Part shown: positions 1 to 15,090 of the stretch, one piece after another
Numbering within the stretch: position 1 is the first letter of the stretch
Layout: each line of letters opens with the position of its first letter
Assembly: GCA_949318235.1 (NCBI GenBank)
Contig: OX439131.1
Location: 12,358,625 to 12,422,624 of the forward strand
Reading direction: 5' to 3'
Source: Ecdyonurus torrentis
Taxonomy: Eukaryota > Arthropoda > Insecta > Ephemeroptera > Heptageniidae
Length of the DNA stretch: 64,000 bases
Program-made: the position numbers and the translations under genes
The notes under the pieces: model-generated
The model's input: only the letters and a program-made list of their open reading frames with translations
Database searches by the model: none
What the model was told of the DNA's origin: nothing

Positions 1-3000
1 TAATCTAGAATGGAGCTTATCGGTTTAGCGCGTGGGGAGACGTGAGGAAAGCTAAGAGTTCCCTATAATTTAACATTACACTTATGGGAATAAACAGTTT
101 TTTTTTTTGAATTTTTGAGAAAACTACTACACCGATTTCGAAGAAATTTAAAGGAGAAATACTAGGCATATTTTACGTGTTTTAACCCATAGATTTTTTT
201 TTAAGATTTTTTAAAACTATTGAAGTAAAAATTACAACTATTAAACATTTTCATTGAACTGAAATGAAACTTGACTTAATTTTACGATTTTGTAAGGACT
301 CTGTTACTTTTTTTTTCATAAATTTAGATAAAAATAATTACGTCTCAAAAAAAGTATCTAATTAATTGTCTGTAAATTAAAATTATTTAAAGTTTGGAAA
401 CAGTTAAAAGTTTTAAGATAATTTAAATTCGATAATAAAATTACTCCATTGTGTTTTATTTAAAATAGTCTCTCATTGAGATGTGCGGTAGCCAAGACAA
501 AAGTATAAGGAACCACAAGGAAGCCACAGTGACATTGCGTCCTTCACAAACCTGCATACTTTGCGCGGCTTCTTCTCATATAATATACTCTTCTAAACCT
601 AAGCTTTTGATTTTGATCTTGCGATGCTTTTAGTTTTAAATAATAATAATAACAAGAAGAAGAAAGAAAAGCAAACGGCGACGACATAGTTAGAAAATGT
701 GTCATCTAATGAGCGATTCATTTCTTTTAATTCTTCGGCCGTGAATAATTAAAATGTTACAGTAACTGGACACAAAAAAAAGATACAATTTAAAATATTA
801 AAAAAAAAAAAAAAAAAAAAAAAATCTGCATGGAAGAAAGTCATGCGTGTATTATATAACATGGGAGGTCCATCTCTATATACACTAATTGAGATATGAG
901 TGGGTGAAGAGAAGTAAACAAAACTCAAGGTCATTAAATAGGAGGTCATACTTTCTCTCATTAAAATTATGAACAAAATTTTAAAAATTATATATTTAAT
1001 TAGAAAAAAATCTTATTTATTTACAAGTATGATTACAATTTTTCTACAATATTTAATTTCAAAAATTTCTATGGTACAACTAACGTCATTTTACTAAAAA
1101 TCATCCAATAATGCTGTAGTAAGAAAATGAGAAGATATTAATAATAATAAAAATAAAGAATATAAGTTTGTCTTATGAATGAGAGACAAATTTATATTTT
1201 CATGAATTGGCTTGAGATTATTAGTAAAAATGTGTATTACATGAGCATAAACAAGTTTGTAAAGTTCATTTTCTAATTTCACAGCTACTTATAAATATAT
1301 ATATATATATATATATATAAAGCAGTCGGCGTGAAAAACATTAATGCTTCATCGAGCTTCTCTCTCATACTGCTTGGGTAGCCTCATTAGTAAACTGCAA
1401 TAACTCACGCTTATCTGCCGCTTGCAAAACTCTAACTTGGGCAAGAGAGAGAGAGAGAAAAAAACTTGTTTTGATCTAATCTATAGTTGTACCTTCAGTG
1501 TTTATCTTTCTTGCTTGTGATCACTACAAGAATCGTCCTCTCCCTTTACCTCCCTTTATTTTTTTTTCAGACAGACCACTTGTGTCAGTGCCGCAATTTT
1601 TTGGCTCTTTTTCAAGCGACATTTCTATTCTTAACCTAAGGCGCGTGGGACTTGAAACACGATGAGCGGCGCGAGCTGCCCCCGATTAATTTCATCACCG
1701 TCCTTTACTTTACACTGTTGGGCAGGTGCAAAAACTGTGATGTCATAAAAATACTTAATATCTTAACATTGATATAGAAAAACATTTCAATAGAGCTACA
1801 TGTTAAAAATCTATAAGAGTATAAATCTAAGAAATTAGGAATCCTATTTTAGATTTAATTAATGGGAGTGTGATATCAACAAAGTACAGAGTTGTACAAT
1901 TTTTAAGTTGTGACCTCCTCTAGTAAGTAAATGAACTTGAGTTTACATGTTGGCATCCATTGAGTACTCAAGCAAGTTTAAATCGGAGCTCCCAGCAGTA
2001 GAGTGAAACGCATCCATTCAGCCAGAAGAAGCGACAAAAAATATATGTATATTTACATTGCTTTAGAGAATAAAGTGTTTTAATACACTAAACTGACATG
2101 CTATGGAACTCAGACATTTTTTTTTTAAATTTGTGAACAGATATAATGGATATTTAATTTTATGCCATGTTGAATAATATATAAATACTCTGACCAAACA
2201 CAATAATAATATTTTCACTCTTTCATTAACAACATTTCCATACTTATAGAAATAATTTCTCTTGCTTGTGGTATTTTCAAACATTTCCCACAAAACCAAC
2301 ACATGCTTTTGTTTTAAATAAAAAACCACAAAGTTTTCTTGGCAAAAAGGTAAATAAGAAAATTAAACATTTAATGAAATTACTCTATGATACCAAATAC
2401 TATTAAAAATAATAATCAAGATCTAGTTGAAATTTATCATGATAATTAATATGCAAATTTAGAGTGGTGCAAAAAGTTATTATATTTGTTTAAGAGCTTT
2501 AATACTTTAATACAAATAATATTAATAACAACAAAAACGTATTTATATACATAACAGAAAATTTAACTCCAAAATGTTAAACATTACAACGTAAAATATA
2601 TTTAAAATACGAGGGGGTGATAATACAGTGCAGAAAACGTATTCAAAAAGGCACTAAACGACTCGTTTTACATTCGTGATATAATAGCAGTAACTATTTG
2701 TTATCGTAAATACGTTACATAGAAAGTTACATAGAAAGTATAAATATCAAACATTTTTTCTAGACTGAATAGATTTTTAAGTTCTACAAATAGCAGGCTT
2801 ATTAAACTGGAAAATTACCTTAGTTTGAAATATATAATAACTTAGAAATGTTATTCCTATGCTGACCAAATGTAAACAAGACTATAAAAATATATTTTAC
2901 TATTTAAATTAGGAACGTGTTTTTCTCATAAGAATAACATTGAAAATGTAAGATAAATTTTTGAATGGTCAAAATATATTATCACATTATATTATTAAAA

Positions 3001-3824
3001 ATGGGTTATTTAAATATAAATAATAGCACTCAATGAGAAATAAAAACAGTAGAACAAGAACTAATTAAAATTTCAATTATATACATCATATGTCATAAAT
3101 GAATAAGGCTTTATATTTTTTTGTTTATAGTATTTTTCTCTCGATTAAAAGCAACAAAAGAGAGTTATAAAGGAAGTAATAAAGTTAGGTGTCTCGGCAA
3201 ATCACCTCGCTCGCGGTCCATTGTTACGTGCCTGGCAACCGCCTCATACACGCCTAATAAAATAACACGTTAAAAATAGCAATTGAATATACAATACTTA
3301 TACATCAAAGTCAACAAGTACCAAATACACAAAAAATACGCAAGTAACTATCATTGCTTCAAATCGACTCATTTATTAAAATATGTTGAATGATGAACTG
3401 TTTGCCTATAGTTTAGGATAAAATAGAAGTTTTTTTTTTCGATTTATTCTTGCAGTTGTTTAATATTGTTGTACTTTTAGCTTCTTTTTTTTTAATTTAG
3501 AGTATTTTAGATATACATCATAATTTTAATTTGAAAACAGTTAAAATTTAGTATCTTGTTCATAGTTGAGTTTCCTAAAGCGATGTCTTGAGAATAAGTT
3601 TTTCGAACAGAAAAATCCTATTGCCTTACTTTTTTTCTATAATAATAGTAAAAAAAGTTCACAAATAAATCATGTTTATAACATAAAAATACTTCTTTTT
3701 GTTTTTTGTTTCTATTTTTTTTTCTCACATAAATTTTGTTTTTAGACAAATAATATTTAGACATGAAATAATTACTGGAACACGCATGAGACAGAGGTAA
3801 AGCAAGTGATTTTCAGGCAAGAGA

Positions 3825-3827
<3 letters not shown>

Positions 3828-3859
<32 letters not shown>
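3828..3859. repeat. (TC)n microsatellite
   Basis: About 16 TC units. Confidence 0.97.
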
Positions 3860-3860
<1 letters not shown>

Positions 3861-6451
3861 GTGCAACCATGCAGCACTTTGCAATTATTTGTGAGACTAC
3901 TGACTATATATCTACGTGTTGAATTACGCCACGCCACAGTGCCTGCATTCATAATAGTATAAGGAAAAGAAAAGAAGAAGAACTCACAAGTACTTACACT
4001 TGGAAATATATATATATTTCATATTTTAATGATTATTATTTTTAATAATTTAAATTTTATATAATAATCTCTCAAAAAATAGTTTAGCAACTTATATATT
4101 TGTAATATAATTGATATACATTAATTAGTTTCAGCCCCAGTAAAGTATTTATATATAAAGCAGAAATTAAATTGTGTACATTTGCGTATAATCTATAAAG
4201 TTAGATATTGTTACTGCTAGACAATAATTAACACTATTAACGCCAATATTATTTAACAATTGGAATAATGTGCATTATATTTTGAAACAATATGGAACTA
4301 TAAAGCTTCATAATATAATTTTGATTAGAAACTGTTTACGATTTTCAAAATTACTAAGATAAAAATTATTTAATGTCTCGTATGATTTTTTTTTTTTTTT
4401 TTTTTTTTTACATTTTGCATTAGTATTTTTTAATTTAAATAATATAATATTATTTTTATTCATTAAGTCAGAATTTATAAAAAAAAATGCTAACAAGATA
4501 ATAATCATGGATAATGTGCAAGTACACGAGAAAACATTAAAAAACTGCAAAAAATAGATTGCATTGCTATAAACAACTATAACCAATATATACATAATAT
4601 TTTAAATCGAATGTATCGTTTTTATTGCTCAATTTAAAATCATATACTTTTATATGATCAAAGCAATAAAATTTGATTGCAATATATTTATTATATTGTC
4701 AGTACGATCGTAATTTTTGTGTTCATTATTATTATAGTAAAAATAATAATAATATAAATAAAAACTTAAATATGGTAATATTATATTATAACACATAAAG
4801 TAGTTTATTTTTATAATGTTAACGTAAAATGGTTCAGTGGATTTAATTAAAAGTTGAAACCTTGGATGTGATTATTTAGTTGATTAATTTTTCTCGTTAC
4901 AAAGATGTGCGCGACTTGAATTTGATGAAAATTAACATAAATGTCAAATGTTAAAGTTGAATCGATGTTAAAGCTGCTTATGAGAAGATGTATGAGAATT
5001 TGAGTGGCTGTTATAGTGTTATTATAAATGCTTAAAAAGTGCGTATTTGTGTAAAAAAAAAAAAATAATAAAAAATACGTGAAATATAAGCTTTTGTTAA
5101 AAAAAAAATAATATAAGGAAAACAAAAACATTACCAAAAGTTTATTTCCGGACAAAAACTACTTGCAAATTTATAAGTGTAAGAACGTGTTTTTTCTATA
5201 TAATATTTCCTGTGTATGTATATGTATGTATATACATATATATTATATATGATATGATTTTTTTTTCCTAGAGTTTATTGTGTTTCATTAAATATACAAT
5301 ATGCAGAACAAAGAAGACACGACATCTGTGTTAAATTTTAAAGTGGTTGACACAATTAGTATTTGTCTCTTTCACTTTGCATCACTTTTGTTGCTGCTTT
5401 AGACATTTTTTTTAAAGAAAATGAAGAAGAAGAAAAAAAAACTCAAAAACTTAAGGAAAAGTTTTTCAGTAACATCAAACTAACGTCTGGAACTTGCATT
5501 GTTAGTTGCAACAATGGCATTCTTTACTTAAAGATTGTCAACGAGCCAACAATTTGCAGGCCGATAAAGTTAAAGCCGACAAACTGGTCATTTGTGTGAG
5601 AGAGCACAACTTTTTAATTGAATTCTCACAACTTACAAAAAGCATCTTTTGCCGCAGATACTATAATATATCACTTCTTATACTAGAGAGAAAACTCTTT
5701 CTAAATGCTTCAAATAAAATTAAGAATGCTGAAAATTTAATTCTGATAGACTACTTCTTCGTGTTCTTTATTGTAATAAGTAAACTAAATTGTGTACTTT
5801 ATAATTGGCAATGTGCTATAGTAAAAACGAATAGATGTTAAAGTTTTTTTTGAAATACTTAACTAGCAATAAAGTAAGCATTGAAAAAAAAATTAAAAAC
5901 AAAATGTTTAACATTATCGATACGCATGGTTTAAATTTATAGGCAGTCAAGGTTTTTTAAGGAATCCACTGACCCTTTTGTTTAGTGTTTGATGTCTTTA
6001 GAAAAAATGTTTAGATGGATGCTAATTTTTTTCCTCAATGTTTTTCAGGCTCTCTCAGTCTCTGTCTCCCCCCTTCCTCCTCTTTCTCTCTTTTGACACT
6101 GATACCACTAAAATATTTAGCCACGCATTTAATTTTTTTTAACATCTATAGGTAGAACAAAATAACCTAAATTTAGAATAGTATGAAAACAACATGGGGA
6201 AAAAATACAAAGAGGTAGTTGACCATTTCACCGAAACAAAACCTCATTTATCATTTTTCTGTGTCCTTTTAAAAAAAACAGAAACATAACTTTTATAATA
6301 AATAATTAGTATCCCCACAACATAATCTTTAGTACTATATATCATATTATATATAATTAATTGCAATTCTTAATGTTTTTAATAGTTAAATTTTAATACC
6401 ATAATAATCTTGATATATGACATTTTGTTTTGTATGAATGCAGTTGCGGTA

Positions 6452-6454
<3 letters not shown>

Positions 6455-6511
<57 letters not shown>
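6455..6511. repeat. (GA)n microsatellite
   Basis: About 28 uninterrupted GA units. Open frames over it (Arg-Glu or Leu-Ser repeats) are artefacts. Confidence 0.98.
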
Positions 6512-6514
<3 letters not shown>

Positions 6515-6847
6515 CGAAGACGAATGAATCTGCATGGCTTTGACGTCAAGAACGTCATTAGCTGGTCGCCTGCGGCACGAGCTCGGCAAGTAAGCAAGCA
6601 GGCAGGCAGGGGTGCTCTTACTGCACTTGAGAGAGTGCACAACCTCACCTTCTTGTTAGCAACCTCTCTTTCTCTGTCGCAGTCAAATTAATTTTACCTA
6701 ACCATTGTTGACACCGAGTAAAACAACTTAAAATATACATATAAGAAAACAATAACATGTAACCTTAACCTATTAACTATTTTATGACGTCATCATTATT
6801 TTCGCACGGTTCATTAAAATATTTAAGGCTCTTATTTTCCTTTCTTT

Positions 6848-7033
<186 letters not shown>

Positions 7034-8836
7034 TTCAACGTTTATAATGTAAGTGTGGTAATGAAAATAATCAAACGTGCAGTAATTTACCAACTTCAGT
7101 AATATTATGTTTAATGATTAATGACTCATCTCAAAATACGTGGAAATATAAATCGTTAAAAAAATCAAAACACAGTAGAAACATGAAGTCATGAGTTACA
7201 TATTTAAGTAATATATAATAATAAAAAAAAAAGCAGTTGGTTGGTTGGGAATTTGTTATTTAACATGTTTTGTTGGCTAAAATGAGAAAAGCAAAACAAC
7301 GATTTAAATTAAAATCATGATTCACAAGTTTATTTCAATTGTGACAAAGAACTTTGAAATTTCTATTTTTATCTTTCGCAGAGATTTTTAGAAGATGTAT
7401 TTCTAAAGCTACATGATGTAATCGGTAACATTTTTCATTTATAATATACAATGTTATATTACAAATGTTATATTACTACTCATTATTGTGATGGTTGTAT
7501 GATACATGTAATAAAATGGTCAATAAAATGACATTTTACATTGCCTTTAAGGTAAACATGGATCTAACTGACAGAAGCATCCTATAAAATACACACAAAA
7601 AAAAAAATAATAATAAATAAAACATATATGTCACAAATGCATCAAATATCAATTCCCCTTAGAGCTAGCCCCTGCAGCTTTGTTATACGTATGCAACCTG
7701 CAAAGCATTAAAGACAAACTATTAGCCTAACTTCCAGGATATTAATATTCACCTACAAAAATATATTGAATGAAAAAGTAAAATAAAAATATGCAAAATA
7801 TTTTGGCATATTTGGCACCAATATATTCTGTACTCTACATAATGATAATAAATGAATAATATAATGAAATATTGAGTATATAAATCTATATTTATTAATA
7901 AAATAATTAATAATAAATTTAATATGTTGTTTTTCAATTTTTCAACAGTAAAGTAAACGAAAAATAGCTATATAATTGTGATAAAAATTAAAAATTTATG
8001 TAGTATTAAATAAAATATGAGAAGTAAAAATACATTAGAAGATTGAGGAATAAATAAATACTTAAAAATTATATTTTTTTTCTATTAAATTAAACCTTCA
8101 TAAAACTTTCAACAAAATATAATTTTTTTCTGTAAGTACAAATAGACTGTTAAATAAAGTGAATTTTTTTTTCAACTTTGATATTCATAATCATATGTTT
8201 GTAAAAGTTAAACAGTATAAATTTCATTTTATATTTTGTTTTATATTATTTTACTTGGCGCGTACATTTAATTATTATGCAAGATCTAAAGCATCAACAA
8301 CTGCAATTTTATAAGTATTATAGTAATAGTCCATAGTATATTTTGTATATGTTAAAATACTCTAAACTGTTAATTAAATAAATAAGACATTAATTAATGT
8401 TGATTAATATTACTTGATATATACGATGTATAGTTAGATGAGAAAAGCTAACTAATTTGTTATGTTATGCGTGTTGAGTGAGTAGAATTTCAGTTTCATT
8501 ATATTATCATCACGTTTTATAACCATCATACAAACTGATTAAAAATCTTGATTAAATTTTCTTAATTTTCATTGTTTTACTTTATTAATAAGCACACGTA
8601 GTATTTTTAGGCTCAAAAAATTAAATTAAATATAAAATGTCTTAATTAAACTGTAAATATTAAGTATATTATTATTTTTATTATTATTATACTTCGGGCG
8701 TTATTATACTGTGTTTTGTTTGTTTTACCTGTGAGTAACAATATGTGAATTGTTATCAATTTGAGTGTTTAAAATTAGCTCCTTTTTTTTGTGCGTATTG
8801 TTTCACATATTATTTTATTGATGACGTGTAGAATAA

Positions 8837-8868
<32 letters not shown>

Positions 8869-10840
8869 CCCTTGGGCAATGTAGTTCAATAAAGTAATTT
8901 ATTTTTATTATATATTTTATAAAAAGTAAAGAATATTTACGATAACGTGGAATTGAAATAATTATTATCATCAGTGTTATTGTTATGGGGTACATGGCAT
9001 GTATTTTAAGTTAATAAAAATGAATATTAATGTGTATAACATTTTTTGCTAGTAATAAAAACCAGTAAAGTCAAAGGAAAAGAGGATTCAGTATGAATAT
9101 CAGGTCTTTTCAGTTACCACCTTTTGACCTTTTCAATGATAAACACTTACACTTTTTGCAAATATTTCAAAAAGCTTGTCTAATCATATTTCTCCTGCAT
9201 TTATGAGAGAATTTTATATTTAAAAAAAATGTTAACATCTGCAACGCTATTTTTAATATTTAAGTAATTGGACAATACAAATAATAAAATGCTATTTTTA
9301 AAATTTACAATTGTCGTTATTTTGACGTAGTTTAAAGAGTATTGGGTAGTACTACCAATATGAAGTAACAAAATGTCACATTTTACAAAATTAAATTTAG
9401 TATCTTATTTGAAGAAGAAGAAAAAAAAATGGAATGTCAGTTTTTTTATTATATTATTTATTTAAATTAGTATTTTATTTACAAGGGTGCGTGTTATACA
9501 TTTTTATTAAACAGATTTATTTATTAAGGGATGTATTATTGAACTTCGCCAACAGCATTTAATTATTATTAATGAAGGCTGGCATGAATGGTTATAGAGC
9601 CACACCCCTTTTCTTGTGACAAAACACGATATATAATATTATCCATGCTAACCGTTCCTTTTCTCAAATTACTTTATTGAATATTTTACTGCGTAACTTG
9701 CTCAATTGTGTTTTACAAACAGAATAATTCAATAATTAATAATTATAAATATTTATTTAGATACGTGATGCATTTTGTTATCATTTAGATTTAGATATTT
9801 AATCTAATATTTAAGACGAAAATTTAAAATTCCAAAGCTCAACAAGCCAGTATGTCTACCTAGACTAATAACAGTGTCACTTATGAGTATAGAAGCTAAA
9901 GAAATATTAGTATGATATTATTAAATGAAAGAGTATAATATCTCCTTTTTTTTTCGCCAAAAATATATTACCGAATTTTTATAACAGAATCACTTTTAGA
10001 ACAGTGAAATAGAAAACAATGTTTAAGTAAACACTAAAAGCCTGATTGAAATTAGAATGAATCTAAGTACATAATTATTTTAAAATCCCAAAGTTACTCA
10101 CCAAAGTAATATTTATTAGTAGGATCTCAATATGTAGATTTCCTTGGTAAATTTACATATTGAACTTTACCCAATCTATATACTTTTAGTCTGCTGATTT
10201 TGCAATAATATATAATTAAAAAAGAATATCATACCTCAGCACTTTGTATCAATCAGTATTAAAAAAAAAATGGGCAAAAAAATGATTGACGTAAGACAAA
10301 GTGTTCATTTATAGATCTAAAAAAATATAAATATATATAAAAAAATAAAAAGTAACCACAAAATTACGTCATTAGAAAATGTCGCATGGTTTCTAAAATG
10401 TAAATATACATTGCTCATAAAAATTACCTTGTTACACTACTTTGTGGTGTGGAAAACGCTTTGAAAATCCTACATATATAATCAAATAGAACGCGCGCTT
10501 TGATTTTTTTCCTGCCCATTCACTCATCGCTTCCACTTCATTGAGGCTCTATGATCAAATTCTCTTGCTACTATAAATATCAACCGCACAGCTTCTCGTA
10601 TATATATATTCTGCAACAACTGAATTCATTTCATTTGTTCGACAGGAGCAATATTGTTTCATCTTATTTATAACGCAGTGCTTCTTTTACACAATGTAAA
10701 GTTAAAAAAAACAAGATCGATAGAAAATATAGAATAAATAATGCTTTACATCAAAATCTTATTAGAAAAAGAATAAAATACAATTTCCTATTATATGTTG
10801 TTTGGTACGGCAATATTTTTAATGCGAAAATTATATTTAA

Positions 10841-10847
<7 letters not shown>

Positions 10848-10871
<24 letters not shown>
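10848..10871. repeat. (TA)n microsatellite
   Basis: About 12 TA units in AT-rich flanks. Confidence 0.9.
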
Positions 10872-10874
<3 letters not shown>

Positions 10875-11884
10875 CAATTTCAATGAAATGTTTTTGATTA
10901 TACGTATAGAAAAAAAGCGTATGCATTAGTAAAATTAGAATTTCTTTTAATCAAAGCTTCAAAAATAGGATATTTGTAAAAAAAAAAAAAAAAAAAATTA
11001 AATACACATAACAACAAACCTCTAGGGGGTAAAAGTATTTTCCTTCTATATGTTTTACTTAAAAATATAAAGTAAGAGTAAATTAAACACATGAGAACTG
11101 AAATCTAGTATCGTGTATATAATACACAGGGAAAAGTAAAAATATATAAAATATTATGGTAAAAGAAAGAGGGAGAGAGACGAAGAAAATAAAAATAATG
11201 CTATGGCAATACGTAAATATAAATGCTCAATTATTTATAAATGTATAATTTTTTTTTTTAAAACGAGTAAATTAAAAATCTTTCTAAGTAAAAAAGGAGG
11301 AGTAATTAATGATACTAATTAAGGAGTTGAGATAAAAACTTAATTATTGTAGATAAATAATTTGAACTCGTACAGTATTTTGAATTCTAAAAATGTTTTG
11401 TTAAGCCTTCTTACTTGCATGCATGGTACATTTTTTTAATTAAAAATAACTATTCATGAGCTTTGATATTTTACGTGTTTAGATTGCTAATTAAATAGCC
11501 ATTTTTTTTAAAATAAAAATATCTGTTACGGATTCTATAAGTTTACAAAACTAAAAGAAAAGAAAGAAAGAAAAAACGAAGAAGAAGAAGTCACCATTAT
11601 ATCTTGATGTTAATAAAATATTTGTTGATGATAGTATGGTATCAAGTTGATGGTAATGTTTGTGTTCAAAATTTGTTTCTGAAAGTGATCTAGAGACCGG
11701 ATGAAATAAGTAGAACATCATCATCAGGCAAGTTCATAAATTCTAGGGCTATAACTCGCAGCATGTGTTCACTATCACCCACTCTTATAAAACACTATAT
11801 TATTATAACCAAGCTGTTTGCATATACTATATAATCAAATAAACAAACTACGTAATCATATAATCCTATTTTTTACATGCACAT

Positions 11885-11887
<3 letters not shown>

Positions 11888-11947
<60 letters not shown>
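11888..11947. repeat. (TA)n microsatellite next to the receptor exon
   Basis: About 30 TA units, located in the intron 40 bp downstream of the minus-strand receptor exon donor. Confidence 0.97.
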
Positions 11948-11950
<3 letters not shown>

Positions 11951-11985
11951 TAAACATGTTTATACGTGGACATTTTTTAACTTAC

Positions 11986-12208
11986 CTCCAAAATCAGGCC
12001 GAATTCTTTTATCGTATCTATTAGTTGCCAATAAATTATCTAATAATTTAGTAACGTTTTTTGATAATTTACGATGATCTCTTAATGCAGTTGATGGACT
12101 TAAAAGAGTTACTAAAATTAATAATAAAATTACAATTTTATAAAACACAGTTAGTTCTTTACGGGAAAATATCCCGTCCTGGTTTTTCAGTGCTGACATA
12201 AACGCCAT
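11986..12208 (-). CDS. GABA-receptor alpha-like (GRD/CG8916-type) Cys-loop channel subunit, first coding exon
   Basis: This 223-nt exon encodes about 74 residues starting at an ATG with an in-frame stop a few codons upstream. A hydrophobic stretch (about residues 24-42, with the core IVILLLILVTLL) is the likely signal peptide. It is followed by NVTKLLDNLLATNRYDKRIRPDFGG, split here as NVTKLLDNLL and YDKRIRPDFGG. This is the conserved N-terminus of ionotropic GABA-receptor subunits, including a candidate N-glycosylation site (NVT). The exon ends GGA-G followed by GTAAGT. That is the same phase and the same point in the protein as the exon 2 donor of LCCH3 in this window. The rest of the gene is not seen and presumably lies left of the window. 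RDL, GRD and CG8916 types cannot be separated from this exon alone. The alpha-like call is inference from the dissimilarity to LCCH3 and from the known LCCH3/CG8916 neighbourhood. Confidence 0.78.
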
Positions 12209-12454
12209 GCAGAATTTACAAAATTATCACAGCAGTAGTAGCATTTTTCAGCTTCTACATCATTAACATATATATATATATTTCTTGATGTGTCACCTTC
12301 TAAAATACAAATTAACAGCACTTCAATTTTGTTTTATCAGCACAATCGTAATTACGGCACAGAGCACTGTGATAAATTATCACAAATCCTGCTGCATTCA
12401 TTGTTCACGTAGTATTTACATGAATATTATATATGTAAGTATATTAGATAGTAA

Positions 12455-12665
12455 GTGCAACAGTGGAGCACATGGTTAACACGTCAGTGGTGGCTTGTCC
12501 CGCTAGTCAGTAGAGAGGAGCATGGGGCCACGAGCACGCTTCTCGCGACTGTCAGCAACCAAGCAAGGAACCGCGGGCGCCACCGTTGCTTGCCGCTTCT
12601 ACCGCGCCGCATCAGCCTAACACCGAGTGTTCACCACAAGAGGGGCAGCCGCTAGAGGGAGGGGG
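12455..12665. promoter_or_regulatory. GC-rich block upstream of the minus-strand receptor exon, possible promoter/5' UTR
   Basis: A roughly 200-bp block rich in CG and GC dinucleotides stands out from AT-rich flanks. It lies about 250-450 bp upstream of the ATG of the receptor exon at 11986-12208. Short open frames on it are not protein-like. Position and composition suggest a promoter or 5' leader. No TATA box or defined start site is evident. Confidence 0.3.
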
Positions 12666-12680
12666 AACCGTATGTGTATA

Positions 12681-12804
<124 letters not shown>

Positions 12805-15047
12805 AGAATATAAAGTATATGGTTCACACTATTTCACCCCTTTTAAAAAGGTCTAAAATAAGCGTGTTTTTAAAAGTAAATAATGAAAATAATAGCAGTA
12901 ATTTGCATCTATAAGTTAACGAATGACATACTTAGTTTTAACACTACATAGGTGTATGAGGAGTTGTAGTTCAAAAAGTGAGTATGGACTTAAAGAAAAA
13001 CTATCATTATTTTATTATTATTTTGTTGTTATATTCCTTTTAAACTTTTAAATCACTAATTATTCTAAACTGGAGAAATAAAAATATATATTTCGTACAT
13101 GAAATTTGTATCATTCATAACTTTTCTTGTTCTTTTAATAAAGTTACTTTGATCATGTATAATTTATAAAATTACAAACTGCACTTATCTGCATTATTTA
13201 ATTTCATGAAAATGCACTTTGTATATAATATATGTACGAATATTTAATTAATAGAAAACATAAAGAGTGAGTGACAAACAGCATAATTTTAATTTAATAT
13301 TTATAAACATTTTAACTTTGAAAATTATTATTAGTATATACCATCATGTTTTAATCCCATGGAAATCGTTTTCTTTTAAGTTAATTATTAAATATATTAT
13401 ATAAGAAGAAGAAACAACACATATGCTATAAGAAAATGTCAGACTATAAAAATAAAAAGTTTTTGTCACATGAGAAAAGAAAAGCATTATATCTTATTAT
13501 GTCCGCATTTATAATGTAGCCACTCACTCAAAAGTTAGTGGATAAAAAGCTTTTGTCTAAGGAAACCCTTCTTACATCCACATTGCTGTTAAAAAGTAAC
13601 TAAATAATGTTACTAATTTATTATTATAAGAAAACTTTATGAAATAATTTGATAATATAAAATATATTTAAAAAATAAGGAAAAGAAAATAATTTTTGCT
13701 TGCTAACTTTTGACATAATTCAAATGCTATGAGTAGAAAATCAATAAGTAATTTAGTAATATGATCGATAAACGTCGCTTATTTTTGGGTCAATTCTTTG
13801 TTTGTCTTTATGAAAAAAATAAGAACCTCTTAATTGTGTTGACAATCAGTCTTCAATGAATGATATTTTTTTTATATAAGTTATTATAGTTTTAACATGT
13901 GATATATTACATCCCAAAATTTTTAAATAGCTAATGATTAGAATGTGAAAAAAATAATTATAATGAAAACGATGTATTATCATATAAAAAACATTATGAT
14001 AAGGGTGATAATGAGTACTAATTACCAGTGATGCAAAGTTTGTAATCATTACTGAACTAGCTGGTATACCATCAAAATATGGTTCTGTACTAATTATGTA
14101 TAATAGTTATGATTAACCCAAACCGAAATCTTATCTTTACGGTTACTAACAGTATTAAAAAAAAAAACCTATTATAGCTTGTTCTGCAAAGTATAGTGAA
14201 TATCATTAACAGTGATTGGCTGACCAACAAAATAAGACACATTTATTGGTTGATCTTGTTTTTTGAGACGATAAAAGTGAGTCGCATTGAGAATGGAATT
14301 TTTTTTTGTAAAGTTTCGTTCATCCTTATTAAGTTCAAAGTTCTAAACGAAGCAGTTACAATGATCAACCATAATATAAACGTTAATGACGTCATGATCA
14401 GATTTTTTTAACAAAGGACAATTTTCGAAGCTGACTCAAGAGTTGTGTGTAGTTTATAGAATGAGCTATAAGACAATGCAAAAAAGCAAAAATCAAATAA
14501 AACAAATCAATTTGCGGAACGTATCAATATCATATACTGTATAATACTGTATATATGAAAACCAGATATAATTCAAGTAGAAAATAAAATGTAAAGTATC
14601 CCTAGATTATGATTTTATCTAAGATAACTATTTATTTAAAATTTCACATCCAAATTAATAAAAAATCAACTCAAGCAGATAAAAATAAACAATTTTAGTC
14701 AAATAAATTTGTAGTACACAATAAAAGAAACAATTGAATTAATTCGGTTTATTTTAGCAACATTTATTTGTTATTAACAGAAAGTGAAAAAGCTTTTTAA
14801 AATATTTTATTATGATGTCTTATTTTTAAAATAAATTTTTGTCTATATAATATGATGAATCAATATAAATATATTTTATAAATTTATTTGCTTATTATAT
14901 GCGGAAAAATATTTCATTCAAAAATATTATATACGCAGAAGTGTGTTTCTGTTCGTAGCATGTACTATGACAAATGTGAATGGGTATGAGAGAATAAAGA
15001 GAGTTTAAAATAAAACACCAAAAATAATTGTAATATTTATGATAAAT

Positions 15048-15049
<2 letters not shown>

Positions 15050-15088
<39 letters not shown>
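15050..15088. repeat. poly(A) run of 39
   Basis: Uninterrupted A39. No retroelement body or target duplication was recognised around it. Confidence 0.95.

Positions 15089-15090
<2 letters not shown>

Noticed and set aside
15050..15088. A39 tract as the tail of a retrotransposon
   Set aside because: No retroelement body, open frame or flanking duplication could be recognised beside it.
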